A stretch of DNA of 64,000 bases. It comes from Stappia stellulata (GTDB taxonomy: Bacteria > Pseudomonadota > Alphaproteobacteria > Rhizobiales > Stappiaceae). Below, in pieces: positions 36,261 to 45,271 of this stretch; positions within the stretch are counted from its first letter, which is position 1, and the number at the start of each line of letters is the position of its first letter. Location: the NCBI RefSeq assembly GCF_020176715.1, contig NZ_JAIVMF010000008.1, positions 124,001 through 188,000 of the forward strand, written 5' to 3'. The notes beneath the pieces were generated by a model that worked only from the letters and a program-made list of their open reading frames with translations, did not search any database and was not told where the DNA came from. A program made the position numbers and the translations under genes.

Positions 36261-36785
36261 ATGAGTCTCGCCCGGGATATGGACCTTTTGCGTCAGGTGC
36301 CGCTGCTCTCCGAATTTCCGGACGAGCAGTTGCGTCTGCTCGCGTTTTCGGCGGAAAACGTGAATTACCGCGATGGCGAGGTGCTGTTCATTTCCGGAGA
36401 GCGGGCCGACGGCGGTCTGGTCATTGCTACGGGGTCTGTCTCGCTCGAAGGCGAGGGCGGCTCCGACGACGTGCTCGACACCTTCGGTCCCGGAAGCCTG
36501 CTTGGTGAAACGGCGCTTCTCGTGGAAACGCGGCGTCCGGCACGGGCGGTGGCGAATGGGGCGACCGAGGTGATCCGCATTCGCCGCGCGCTGTTCAAGC
36601 GCATGCTGCAGGAATTTCCCGACATCGCGCGCCGTCTGTTCGAGGCGCGGGCGAACGCCTTCGTGGCAACGTCCGGCGCCTTGTCCCGGGTCGGTGCGGT
36701 GCTGGAGCAGATCGAGCGCGAAAACACCGAGTTTCGCGCCGAGCGCCGCCGCGCGGCCCAGGCGCGCGACGACGATCAGCAGTAG
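36261..36785 (+). CDS. Cyclic nucleotide-binding domain protein (Crp/Fnr-like, no HTH)
   Basis: A 174-residue protein with one cNMP-binding beta-roll: LLRQVPLLSEFPDEQLRLLAF, YRDGEVLFISGE and the phosphate-binding-cassette-like GPGSLLGETALL...RPARAVANG. The phosphate-cassette Arg/Glu are present (GETALLVETRRPARA), so ligand binding is plausible. After about residue 120 there is only a helical, charged tail with no helix-turn-helix, so it should not bind DNA itself. It lies 101 bp after the CenR-like gene on the same strand and converges on ohr. Confidence 0.82.
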   Translation: MSLARDMDLLRQVPLLSEFPDEQLRLLAFSAENVNYRDGEVLFISGERADGGLVIATGSVSLEGEGGSDDVLDTFGPGSLLGETALLVETRRPARAVANGATEVIRIRRALFKRMLQEFPDIARRLFEARANAFVATSGALSRVGAVLEQIERENTEFRAERRRAAQARDDDQQ

Positions 36786-36793
36786 GTCTTCGC

Positions 36794-37216
36794 TCAGGCG
36801 ACGGTAAGCGTCACCGGAATGTTGCCCCGCGTTGCGTGCGAATAGGGGCACACCACATGTGCCTTGTCGACGATCGTCTGTGCCTGAGCCTTGTCCATGC
36901 CCGGTGCGGTGATCGTCAGCGCGACCTCGATCCCGAAGCCGCCGCCATCCTCGCGCGGGCCGATGCCGACGTCGGCGGCAACAGAGAGGTCCTCGGGCAG
37001 CTTTACCTTTTCCTGACCCGCCACGAATTTCATCGCGCCCAGAAAGCAGGCCGAATAGCCGGCGGCAAAGAGCTGTTCGGGATTGGTGCCCTTGCCGCCG
37101 TCGCCGCCGAGTTCCTTCGGCGTGGACAGGGTGACCTCGAGCCGGCCATCGTCGCTGTGCGCGGTGCCGGTGCGGCCGCCGGAGGCCTGCGCATGTGCTG
37201 TGTAGAGAACGCTCAT
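36794..37216 (-). CDS. ohr: Organic hydroperoxide resistance protein Ohr
   Basis: A cytoplasmic OsmC-family thiol peroxidase that reduces organic hydroperoxides, typically with lipoyl reductants. The 140-residue length is typical. The two reactive cysteines lie in YSACFLGA (about residue 55) and [13 protein letters not shown] (about 122). The Arg/Glu of the active site are present in the Ohr pattern. It diverges from a 2-Cys ohrR across a 143-bp region with palindromic A/T-rich sites, so peroxide-induced derepression is likely. Confidence 0.95.
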   Translation of the reverse strand: MSVLYTAHAQASGGRTGTAHSDDGRLEVTLSTPKELGGDGGKGTNPEQLFAAGYSACFLGAMKFVAGQEKVKLPEDLSVAADVGIGPREDGGGFGIEVALTITAPGMDKAQAQTIVDKAHVVCPYSHATRGNIPVTLTVA

Positions 37217-37252
37217 TGTTGAAACTCCCTTGCGATATGTCGCGAATGGGAT

Positions 37253-37281
37253 TTAATAGCGGACAATAAAATTGTGTGCAA
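37253..37281 (-). promoter_or_regulatory. Candidate ohr promoter with operator in the spacer
   Basis: On the minus strand: TTGCAC (37276-37281), 17-bp spacer, TATTAA (37253-37258). The inverted repeat ACAATaaaATTGT fills most of the spacer, so a repressor bound there would block RNA polymerase. Confidence 0.6.
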
Positions 37282-37293
37282 TTTAATTTTGCA
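37263..37293. promoter_or_regulatory. Putative OhrR operator (two adjacent inverted repeats)
   Basis: Two palindromes lie in the ohr/ohrR intergenic space: ACAAT-AAA-ATTGT (37263-37275) and TGCAA-N7-TTGCA (37277-37293). Known OhrR boxes are A/T-rich palindromes containing ACAATT/AATTGT, which the first repeat resembles. A TTGACA at 37298-37303 is a possible -35 for ohrR on the other strand, placing the operator between both promoters. Confidence 0.6.
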
Positions 37294-37359
37294 AATCTTG
37301 ACAGATGGGGCGACCTGCCCGATTGAACAGCCACAGACTCCGAAGAAGAGCAACTTGTC

Positions 37360-37875
37360 ATGCCCCTGAGCCCCGCTGACCCAGACCCGGACGCCAATCT
37401 CCTGCTGTCGCGACAGCTGTGTTTCGCGCTGCATTCCACCACGCTCGCGCTCGGGCGTGTCTATGCCCGGGTGCTGGCGCCGCTCGGCCTCACCTATACG
37501 CAATACCTCGCCCTGATGGTTCTGTGGGAGACGGGCGAGATCTCGGTGAAGCGGCTTGGCGAGCGTCTGTTGCTGGATTCCGGCACGCTGACGCCGCTGT
37601 TGAAGCGGATGGAGGCGGCCGGTCTCGTGGCGCGGCGGCGCGATCCCGATGACGAGCGCCGGGTGCTTGTGACGTTGACGCAGGCCGGCACCGCGCTCAA
37701 GCAGCCGGCCCGCGATGTGCCGCTGCAAATTGCCGAGGTCTGCAAGGCGTCGGGCCTCGACCTTCAGGCGCTGAAGGCGGATCTCGAGGCGCTGCGCGCA
37801 GCCCTTGGCGGGGCGCCGGAGACCGCGCATCCGCCGGCGGATGCAAAAACGCCCGGCACCGGGCCGGGCGTTTGA
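37360..37875 (+). CDS. ohrR: Peroxide-sensing MarR-family repressor OhrR (2-Cys type)
   Basis: A 171-residue winged-helix repressor. The sensing cysteine is Cys21 in RQLCFALHS and a second cysteine is at 127 (AEVCKAS). These positions match the 2-Cys OhrR of Xanthomonas, where hydroperoxide oxidation forms an intersubunit disulfide and releases DNA. The recognition helix region is GTLTPLLKRMEAAGLVARRRDPDDER. It diverges from ohr and shares its operator region. The C-terminal Pro/Thr-rich tail is encoded by the sequence that also forms a terminator hairpin. Confidence 0.92.
   Translation: MPLSPADPDPDANLLLSRQLCFALHSTTLALGRVYARVLAPLGLTYTQYLALMVLWETGEISVKRLGERLLLDSGTLTPLLKRMEAAGLVARRRDPDDERRVLVTLTQAGTALKQPARDVPLQIAEVCKASGLDLQALKADLEALRAALGGAPETAHPPADAKTPGTGPGV
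37845..37875. terminator. Bidirectional intrinsic terminator between ohrR and leuD
   Basis: Stem AAACGCCCGG (37847-37856) pairs with CCGGGCGTTT (37864-37873), with a 7-nt loop. It is flanked by A residues on one side and T on the other, so it can act in both directions. It overlaps the ohrR stop codon, and convergent leuD ends 62 bp away. Confidence 0.7.
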
Positions 37876-37936
37876 GGATCTGACGTTGGAGGCGGTTGCC
37901 GCCTCCGCGGGCCGGGTTGCCCCGGGCGCGACGGGC

Positions 37937-38542
37937 TCAGGCCCAGGGGCGCGTTTCCGCGGTGGCCTGCTCGTAGCGGTCGATCGCCGGCGCCTTTTCC
38001 ATGGTCAGGCCGATGTCGTCGAGGCCGTTCATCATGCAATGCTTGCGGAACGGGTCGATCTCGAAGGTGATGACACCGCCGTCCGGGCCGCGGATTTCCT
38101 GGGCTTCCAGATCGATGGACAGCGTCGCATTGGCGCCGCGCTTGGCGTCGTCCATCAGCTTTTCCAGCTCGTCCTCGGTGACGACGATCGGCAGGATCCC
38201 GTTCTTGAAGCAGTTGTTGTAGAAAATGTCGGCAAAGCTCGTCGAGATCACGCACCGAATGCCGTAGTCGAGCAGTGCCCAGGGAGCATGCTCGCGGCTC
38301 GATCCGCAGCCGAAATTGTCGCCCGCGACCAGGATCTTGGCGCCCTTGTAGGCCGGCTGGTTGAGCACGAAATCCGGGTTTTCCGAACCGTCGTCATTGG
38401 TGCGCATCTCGTGAAACAGCGCGCTGCCGAGCCCGGTGCGCTTGATCGTCTTGAGGAACTGCTTGGGGATGATCATGTCCGTGTCGATGTTGATGATCGG
38501 CAGCGGCGCGGCGACGCCCGTCAGCTTGTCGAATTTTTCCAT
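37937..38542 (-). CDS. leuD: 3-isopropylmalate dehydratase small subunit
   Basis: With LeuC it isomerises 2- to 3-isopropylmalate in leucine synthesis. The 201-residue small (swivel) subunit shows [14 protein letters not shown] near the start and [17 protein letters not shown] (substrate-binding loop) around residues 74-90. LeuC, LeuA and LeuB are not in this window, as is common where leuD is unlinked. argC lies 53 bp upstream in the opposite reading order on the same strand, so the two may share a transcript. Confidence 0.95.
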   Translation of the reverse strand: MEKFDKLTGVAAPLPIINIDTDMIIPKQFLKTIKRTGLGSALFHEMRTNDDGSENPDFVLNQPAYKGAKILVAGDNFGCGSSREHAPWALLDYGIRCVISTSFADIFYNNCFKNGILPIVVTEDELEKLMDDAKRGANATLSIDLEAQEIRGPDGGVITFEIDPFRKHCMMNGLDDIGLTMEKAPAIDRYEQATAETRPWA

Positions 38543-38595
38543 TTTTCCGGGATCTCCTCGGGATCGAAAGAAGGGAACCTGCGTGCAGGCGATGA

Positions 38596-39546
38596 TCAGG
38601 CTGCGAGGCTTGTGGCCGCGTCGACACCGAGCATCAGGTTGAGGTTCTGGACGGCGGCGCCGGAGGCACCCTTGCCCAGGTTGTCGTAAACGGCCATCAG
38701 CACGGCTTGCGCGCGGCTGTCGTCGGCAAAGACATGCAGGCGCATGCGATTGGTGCCGTTGAAGGTTTCCGGGTCGAGTTCCGGCGTGCGATCGACGTCG
38801 GCAAGCGGCGCGACATCGACGAAGCTGCCGTCAAGGCTTGCAAAATGCGCCTCGAGCGCTGCGTGCAGCTCGGCGCCGGTCGGCACCTTCGTCAGGGCTT
38901 CGAGCCTGAGCGGCACCGCCGTGACCATGCCTTGCGCGTAATTCCCGACCGAGGGAATGAAAATCGGCGTCGAGGCGAGCGTCGCATAATGCGTCAGCTC
39001 CGGCAGGTGCTTGTGGCGAAAGCCGAGGCCGTAGGGCAGATACGGCGGCTTGTTCGCCCCCGGCGCCTCATAGGTCTCGATCATCTGGCGTCCGCCGCCG
39101 GAATAGCCGGAGATCGCATTGATCGTGACGGGATAGTCGGCCGGCAGCAGGCCGGCCTCGATCAGCGGCCGCAGGCAGGCGATCACGCCCTGCGGATAGC
39201 AGCCGGGATTGGACACCCGCTTCGACGCGGCAATCGCCGCACCTTGCGTCTTCGTCATTTCCGCAAAGCCGTAGTCCCAGCCGTCCGCGGTGCGATACGC
39301 CGTCGAGGCGTCGATCACCCGCGTGGTGTCGTTGTCGATCAGCGACACGCTCTCGCGCGCGGCGTCGTCCGGCAGGCACAGGATCGCGATATCGGCGCCG
39401 TTCAGGCAGTCGGCGCGGGCGGAGAGGTCCTTGCGCTTGTCGGCCGGGATCGAGATCAGCTCCAGGTCGCGGCGACGCGACAGCCGCTCGCGGATCTGCA
39501 GACCCGTCGTGCCGGCTTCACCGTCGATGAACACTTTCGCGACCAT
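38596..39546 (-). CDS. argC: N-acetyl-gamma-glutamyl-phosphate reductase (type 2)
   Basis: Reduces N-acetylglutamyl phosphate with NADPH in arginine synthesis. At 316 residues and starting [22 protein letters not shown], it belongs to the shorter type 2 ArgC group, distinct from the ~345-residue E. coli type. The catalytic cysteine is in SNPGCYPQG, and a histidine-bearing GFRHKHLPE block follows. The ATG at 39546 has GGAGAAGGG just upstream. argG further along the window works later in the same pathway. Confidence 0.95.
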   Translation of the reverse strand: MVAKVFIDGEAGTTGLQIRERLSRRRDLELISIPADKRKDLSARADCLNGADIAILCLPDDAARESVSLIDNDTTRVIDASTAYRTADGWDYGFAEMTKTQGAAIAASKRVSNPGCYPQGVIACLRPLIEAGLLPADYPVTINAISGYSGGGRQMIETYEAPGANKPPYLPYGLGFRHKHLPELTHYATLASTPIFIPSVGNYAQGMVTAVPLRLEALTKVPTGAELHAALEAHFASLDGSFVDVAPLADVDRTPELDPETFNGTNRMRLHVFADDSRAQAVLMAVYDNLGKGASGAAVQNLNLMLGVDAATSLAA

Positions 39547-39678
39547 TGCCCTTCTCCAATAAAATTCTGCCGCGGCGCGGAGTGCGCCTGCGTGCGGAGC
39601 GTGTTCTACACCACGGCCGGCCGGTTTGTCATGCATTCGCGCCGGCTTTCCCGCCGCTGCGTCGGTGCTGCCCGTCCG

Positions 39679-40251
39679 TCAGCGCGCCATGCCATGATAC
39701 TCCGGGTTCGGGCGCATGTCGGTTGCCGCCGCGACGCGGTTCGACATGTTGAAGAAGGCGGTCACCGAGGCGATGTCCCAGATGTCGCGGTCGCTGAAGC
39801 CCGCATCACGCAGTGCCTGGCGGTCGGCTTCCAGGATCTCGGCCGGGTGTTTGGTGAGCTTGACGGCGAAATCGAGCATGGCGCGCTGGCGCGGGCTCAG
39901 ATCGGCGACGCGATAGTTCATCACCATCAATTCGCCGAGCTCCGGATCGCCGGAGAGCTGGCGCACCGCCGCGCCATGGGCGGTCAGGCAATAGAAGCAG
40001 CGGTTTACCGCAGAGACGGCGACGGCGATCATCTCGCGTTCGAGTTTGCTCAGCCCGCTGTTTGCCAGCATCAGGTCGTTGTACATCGCGGTGAAAGCGT
40101 CGAACTTGTCCTGATTGAAGGAATAGGCGGTCAGGACATTGGGGACGAGGCCGAGCTTTTCCTGGCACTTCGCGAAATAGGCCTCGGTTTCTCCGGACAG
40201 CGGCGTCTCCTGCGGCAAGTCGAGTGCGACGGGCTTTTTGTGATTGCTCAT
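39679..40251 (-). CDS. Peroxidase-related (carboxymuconolactone decarboxylase/AhpD-like) protein
   Basis: A 190-residue helical protein of the CMD family. The CxxC redox pair RCFYCLTAHGAAV, with its following His, is the AhpD-type active site. KLGLVPNVL and FSDRDIWDIASVTAFFNMSNRVA are conserved blocks of the uncharacterised peroxidase-related subgroup (YciW-like). It is a predicted alkylhydroperoxidase; its reductant is unknown. It diverges from the giant GDH gene across 223 bp. Confidence 0.9.
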   Translation of the reverse strand: MSNHKKPVALDLPQETPLSGETEAYFAKCQEKLGLVPNVLTAYSFNQDKFDAFTAMYNDLMLANSGLSKLEREMIAVAVSAVNRCFYCLTAHGAAVRQLSGDPELGELMVMNYRVADLSPRQRAMLDFAVKLTKHPAEILEADRQALRDAGFSDRDIWDIASVTAFFNMSNRVAAATDMRPNPEYHGMAR

Positions 40252-40474
40252 GGTTTTGCCTTTTTCTCCCTGCTGCGTGCGCCCGGCTGCGGTCGGTCCA
40301 CGACTTTACGTTCGACTTTTGGAGAAGTCATTCCATCGTCGGCAGTCTCGGCCTAGCATGCGCTGGACCGGGGGCGCCAGCGGGGCGAATCACTTGCGTG
40401 GTCTTTAACCCGGTCTGCGATGACATTCATGAAACACCGGCGATGCAGATGACGGCGCCGGATGGTGGGGAACA

Positions 40475-43400
40475 ATGCCCGAAGTACGAGATCAGGCGAA
40501 GGCCACGTTGATTGACGCCGTGGTGGCGGAACTCGAGCCGCAAGTCGGTGCGTTTGCGCGGGACCTCTTCGCGCGCGGCGCGGCGGAAGATGTCGTTGCC
40601 TATACGGCCACGGATCTTGTCGCCGTGGCGCGCGTCGCCTGGGAAGAGATGGCGACCCATCCGCTCGGAACCCATCGGATTCACATCTACAATCCCGAGT
40701 CGTCCGGCGACAAAAGTCGGGCCGCCGATGTGACCATCGTCGAAATCCTCAATGACAACATGCCGTTCCTCGTCGATTCGGTCATGGGCGAGCTTCAGGC
40801 AAGCGGCTTCGAGGTGCGCCTCGTGCTGCACCCGATCCTGTCGGTGGAACGCAGCGACAGCGGCGAGCTGGTCCGCTATGCCGGCGCCGGAAAGGCCGGG
40901 GGCGAGGGCTGCCGCCGTGAAAGCCTCATCCATATTCACGTCGCGCGGATCGATACCGCGCAGGAGCGCACGCAACTGGCGGAGCGCCTCGAAGCGGTGA
41001 TGACCGACGTGCGCGCCGCCGTGCGCGACTGGTCCGCCATGCGCGACCGCCTGGCGGCGGCGATTGCGACCTACAAGGAAAACCCCCCGCCCGTGCCGGT
41101 CGACGAACTGGCGGAAGCGATCCAGTTCCTGGAGTGGATCGCGGCCGACAATTTCACGCTGCTCGGCATGCGCGAATATTACTTCGAGGGTGGCGTCTCC
41201 AAGGGCGATCTGTCGCACAAGAAGGGCTCGGGGCTCGGGCTTCTGGCCGATCCGGAGGTGCGCGTGCTGCGTCGCGGCTCCGAATTCGTCGTGATCACGC
41301 CGGAAATCCGCGACTTCCTGATGAAGCCGGAGCCGCTGATCATCTCCAAGGCGAATGTAAAGAGCCGGGTGCACCGCCGGGTGCATATGGATTACGTCGG
41401 GGTGAAGCTCTTCGACGAGGGCGGTGAACTCGTCGGCGAACTGCGCGTGGTCGGCCTCCTGACCGCGACCGCCTATACGCTCTCCACCAAGAACATTCCC
41501 TTCCTCCGGCGCAAGATCGACAGCGTGCTGAGCCGCGCCGGCTACGATCCCGACAGCCATTCCGGCCGCGCGCTGCTCAACGTGCTGGAAAGCTACCCGC
41601 GCGACGAGCTGTTTCAGATCGACCCGCAGCTCCTGTATGAATTCGCGACCGCGATCCTGCAGCTCGACGAACGACCGCGCATTCGCGTGCTGGCGCGTCG
41701 CGACCGCTTCGACCGCTTCGTGTCGATTCTGTGCTACGTCCCGCGCGACCGCTACACCACCGAGGTGCGCCTGCGGATCGGCGCCTATCTCGCCAAGGTG
41801 TTCGACGGGCGTCTGTCGGCCTGGTACGTCGCCTATCCGGAAGGCCCGCTGGCGCGGGTGCATTTCATCGTCGGCCGCGACCAGGGCGAGACCCCGGATC
41901 CGGGTCAGGAGACGCTGGAGCAGGCGGTTGCCGGCATCGTGCGGACCTGGACCGACGACCTGCGCGACGCCTTGCGCGCCGCCTATGGCGGTCACAAGGC
42001 GCTGGAGCATGCGCAGCGGTACGCCGACGCCTTCCAGGCGGGCTACCGCGAGGTCTATTCGGCCGAAACGGCGCTTGAGGACATCCGCATCATCGAGAAG
42101 CTGAGCGACGAGGCCGATACCGCGCTCACCTTCACCCGGCGGGCGCAGGATGCGCGGAACCGGGTGGTGTTGAAGGTCTATCACCACCTCGTCCCGATTC
42201 CGCTGTCGGCGCGCGTGCCGATCCTGGAGAACATGGGCTTTCGGGTCATCAACGAGCGCACCTATCGCCTGACCCCGGACGAGCGCCCGCTCGCCTATCT
42301 GCACGAATTGTCGCTCGAACCTGTCGGCGGCGGCGAGATCGACCTGACCGACGACCTCAAGCTCCGGCTCGAGGCACTGTTCATGGCGATCTGGCGCGGC
42401 GACACGGAATCCGACGGCTACAATGCGCTGGTGCTTTCGGCCGGGCTCGGCTGGCGCGACATCGCCATGCTGCGCGCCCTGTCGCGCTATCTGCGCCAGG
42501 CCGGCATCCGCTATTCCGAAGACTACATGTGGCGCACGCTCAACCGCTATTCGGACGTGGCGCGCAAGCTCGTCGAAATGTTCCATCTGCGCTTCGATCC
42601 CGATCCCAACGGCGAGGACCGCTCGCTGGGCGCGGAACGCGTGGAGCGCGATCTCCTCGACAGCCTCGAACAGGTCGACAGTCTCGACGACGACCGGATC
42701 CTGCGCCGCTTCGACAATGTCATCAACGCGATGCTGCGCACCAACTTCTTCCAGATCGATGCCCATGGTCTGCCGAAGCAGACCTTCGCCTTCAAGCTCG
42801 ATCCGCAGCGCATCGAGGACCTGCCGCTGCCGCGGCCGTTCCGCGAGATCTTCGTCTACAGCCCGCGGGTGGAGGGCGTGCATCTGCGGTTCGGCAAGGT
42901 GGCGCGCGGCGGCTTGCGCTGGTCGGACCGGGCCCAGGACTTCCGCACCGAGGTGCTCGGCCTGGTCAAGGCCCAGCAGGTGAAGAACGCGGTGATCGTG
43001 CCGGTCGGCGCCAAGGGCGGCTTCGTGCCGAAGCATCTGCCGGTCGGCGGCAGCCGCGACGAGGTCTTCGCGGAAGGCACCAAGGCCTACAAGATCTTCA
43101 TTTCCTCGCTGCTCGACGTCACCGACAACCTGAGCGGCGACACCATCTGGCCGCCGGAACGCGTGGTGCGCCACGACGATGACGACCCCTATCTCGTGGT
43201 TGCCGCAGACAAGGGCACGGCGACCTTCTCCGATACGGCCAATGCGATCTCCGAAAGCCGGAACTTCTGGCTCGGCGACGCCTTTGCTTCCGGAGGCTCG
43301 GCCGGCTACGACCACAAGAAGATGGCGATCACCGCGCGCGGTGCCTGGGAGGCGGTCAAGCGCCATTTCCGGGAAATGAACCGGGACATCCAGACGGAGC

Positions 43401-45271
43401 CTTTCACGGTCGCCGGCGTCGGCGACATGTCGGGCGACGTCTTCGGCAACGGCATGCTGCTGTCGAAGGCAATCCGCCTGGTCGCGGCCTTCGACCATCG
43501 CGACATCTTCCTGGACCCGGATCCCGACCCGGCGACCACCTGGGAGGAGCGCAAGCGGGTCTTCGATCTCGGCCGCTCGTCCTGGCAGGACTATGACACG
43601 TCGCTGATTTCAAAGGGCGGCGGGGTGTTCTCGCGCCAGTCGAAGTCGATCGCGCTGTCGCCGGAAATCCAGGAGCTTCTCGGCGTCACGAAATCCAAGG
43701 CGACGCCGCAGGAAGTGATCAACGCGATCCTCAAGATGAACGTCGACCTGCTCTGGTTCGGCGGCATCGGCACCTATATCCGTGCCGCCGGCGAGAGCGA
43801 TGCGGATGTCGGCGACCGCGCCAATGACGCGATCCGCGTCACGGCCGGAGACGTCGGGGCCAAGGTGATCGGCGAGGGCGCCAATCTCGGCATGACCCAG
43901 CGCGCGCGTATCGCCTTCAACCGGCGCGGCGGGCGGTGCAACTCCGATGCGATCGACAATTCCGCCGGGGTGAACTCCTCCGACATGGAGGTGAACATCA
44001 AGATCGCGCTGGGCGCGGCCGTGCGGGCCAACACGCTGACGGTCGCCGACCGCAATGTGTTGCTTGCCGAGATGACGGAGGAGGTCGCGGCCCTCGTGCT
44101 GCGCAACAACTATCTCCAGACGCTCGCCATCAGCCTGTCGGAAACACGGGGCATGGAGGAATTCGGCTACCAGCGCCGGATGATGCGGCAGCTCGAACAG
44201 GCCGGCCTGCTCGACCGGTCTGTCGAGGAACTGCCCGACGAGGTCGCGCTCGACGAGCTGGAGGCGACGGAAACCGGGCTGACCCGCGCGGAGACCGGCG
44301 TGCTGCTCGCCTATGCCAAGCTCACGCTCTACGACAAGCTCCTCGACAGCACCGTTCCCGACGATGCCTATCTGGCCAGGGAGCTGTTCCGCTACTTCCC
44401 GGTCCAGATGCAGGAGCGGTATGCGCAGGAGGTCGAGGGCCATCGGCTGCGGCGCGAGATCATCGCCACAATGCTCGCCAACTCGATGATCAACCGGGGC
44501 GGTCCGACCTATCTGACCCGCATCGCCGACCAGACCGGCGCGGAGCCGGCCCATATCGCACAGGCCTTCGCGGTCGTGCGCGACGCCTACGGGCTGACCG
44601 CGCTCAATACCGAGATCGATGCCCTCGACACGCAGGTGGATGGCGGCCTGCAGCTTCGGCTCTATGCGGCCGTCCAGAACCTGGTTCTGGAGCAGTCGGT
44701 CTGGTTCCTGCGCAACGTCGATTTCGCAAACGGACTGGAGGCGCAGGTCGTCCGGTTCCGCTCCGGGATCGAGGCGCTGGCGCCGTCGCTTGCGGAGGTG
44801 GTGCAGGACGCGATGCGTGCGGAAGTCTCCGCAGAGGCGGCCCGCCTCGGCGAGGCCGGTGTGCCGGAGGAACTCGCACAGCGGATCGCGCGCCTGCCGC
44901 TGGAAGCGGAAGTGCCGGACATCGTGCTGGTCGCCGAACAGAGCGCACGGGCGTTGCCGGAGGTGGCGGAGGTCTTCTTCAAGGTGGCCGGACACTTCCG
45001 CCTGGGCGCAATGGAGGCCAAGGCGCGCGCGCTGCGGATCCTCGACTATTACGACGGGCTCGCGCTTGACCGGGCGCGCGCCACGCTTGCCGGCGCCCAT
45101 CGCGACGTGACGCGCAACGCGCTGGCCGCCGGCGGGTTCGAAACCTGGCTTGAGGAAAACGAGGCACGGGTGGTGCGCACCGCAAGGGCCGCCAACGAGA
45201 TCATGGAAGGCGATCTCACCGTGTCGAAGTTCTCGGTCGCAGCCAGCCTGCTCGCCGAACTGGCGCAATGA
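40475..45271 (+). CDS. gdhZ: NAD-specific glutamate dehydrogenase (large, ~180 kDa class)
   Basis: A 1598-residue GDH, at the usual length of the L-GDH180 class, which oxidises glutamate to 2-oxoglutarate with NAD, usually for catabolism. The N-terminal ~700 residues hold ACT-like regulatory modules (DNMPFLVDSVMGEL, DRYTTEVRLRIG...). The catalytic core follows with GLRWSDRAQDFRTEVLGLVKAQQVKNAVIVPVGAKGGFVPK (substrate-lysine region around 830-850) and the NAD-binding GVGDMSGDVFGNGM near 980. A helical C-terminal domain completes it. The MFS gene downstream overlaps by 4 bp (ATGA). Confidence 0.96.
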   Translation: MPEVRDQAKATLIDAVVAELEPQVGAFARDLFARGAAEDVVAYTATDLVAVARVAWEEMATHPLGTHRIHIYNPESSGDKSRAADVTIVEILNDNMPFLVDSVMGELQASGFEVRLVLHPILSVERSDSGELVRYAGAGKAGGEGCRRESLIHIHVARIDTAQERTQLAERLEAVMTDVRAAVRDWSAMRDRLAAAIATYKENPPPVPVDELAEAIQFLEWIAADNFTLLGMREYYFEGGVSKGDLSHKKGSGLGLLADPEVRVLRRGSEFVVITPEIRDFLMKPEPLIISKANVKSRVHRRVHMDYVGVKLFDEGGELVGELRVVGLLTATAYTLSTKNIPFLRRKIDSVLSRAGYDPDSHSGRALLNVLESYPRDELFQIDPQLLYEFATAILQLDERPRIRVLARRDRFDRFVSILCYVPRDRYTTEVRLRIGAYLAKVFDGRLSAWYVAYPEGPLARVHFIVGRDQGETPDPGQETLEQAVAGIVRTWTDDLRDALRAAYGGHKALEHAQRYADAFQAGYREVYSAETALEDIRIIEKLSDEADTALTFTRRAQDARNRVVLKVYHHLVPIPLSARVPILENMGFRVINERTYRLTPDERPLAYLHELSLEPVGGGEIDLTDDLKLRLEALFMAIWRGDTESDGYNALVLSAGLGWRDIAMLRALSRYLRQAGIRYSEDYMWRTLNRYSDVARKLVEMFHLRFDPDPNGEDRSLGAERVERDLLDSLEQVDSLDDDRILRRFDNVINAMLRTNFFQIDAHGLPKQTFAFKLDPQRIEDLPLPRPFREIFVYSPRVEGVHLRFGKVARGGLRWSDRAQDFRTEVLGLVKAQQVKNAVIVPVGAKGGFVPKHLPVGGSRDEVFAEGTKAYKIFISSLLDVTDNLSGDTIWPPERVVRHDDDDPYLVVAADKGTATFSDTANAISESRNFWLGDAFASGGSAGYDHKKMAITARGAWEAVKRHFREMNRDIQTEPFTVAGVGDMSGDVFGNGMLLSKAIRLVAAFDHRDIFLDPDPDPATTWEERKRVFDLGRSSWQDYDTSLISKGGGVFSRQSKSIALSPEIQELLGVTKSKATPQEVINAILKMNVDLLWFGGIGTYIRAAGESDADVGDRANDAIRVTAGDVGAKVIGEGANLGMTQRARIAFNRRGGRCNSDAIDNSAGVNSSDMEVNIKIALGAAVRANTLTVADRNVLLAEMTEEVAALVLRNNYLQTLAISLSETRGMEEFGYQRRMMRQLEQAGLLDRSVEELPDEVALDELEATETGLTRAETGVLLAYAKLTLYDKLLDSTVPDDAYLARELFRYFPVQMQERYAQEVEGHRLRREIIATMLANSMINRGGPTYLTRIADQTGAEPAHIAQAFAVVRDAYGLTALNTEIDALDTQVDGGLQLRLYAAVQNLVLEQSVWFLRNVDFANGLEAQVVRFRSGIEALAPSLAEVVQDAMRAEVSAEAARLGEAGVPEELAQRIARLPLEAEVPDIVLVAEQSARALPEVAEVFFKVAGHFRLGAMEAKARALRILDYYDGLALDRARATLAGAHRDVTRNALAAGGFETWLEENEARVVRTARAANEIMEGDLTVSKFSVAASLLAELAQ

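Noticed and set aside
40427-43498. A 1023-residue open frame on the minus strand opposite the glutamate dehydrogenase
   Set aside because: It mirrors the codon bias of the real gene on the other strand (G/C third positions leave antisense frames open), has no recognisable domain, and the GDH match is unambiguous.
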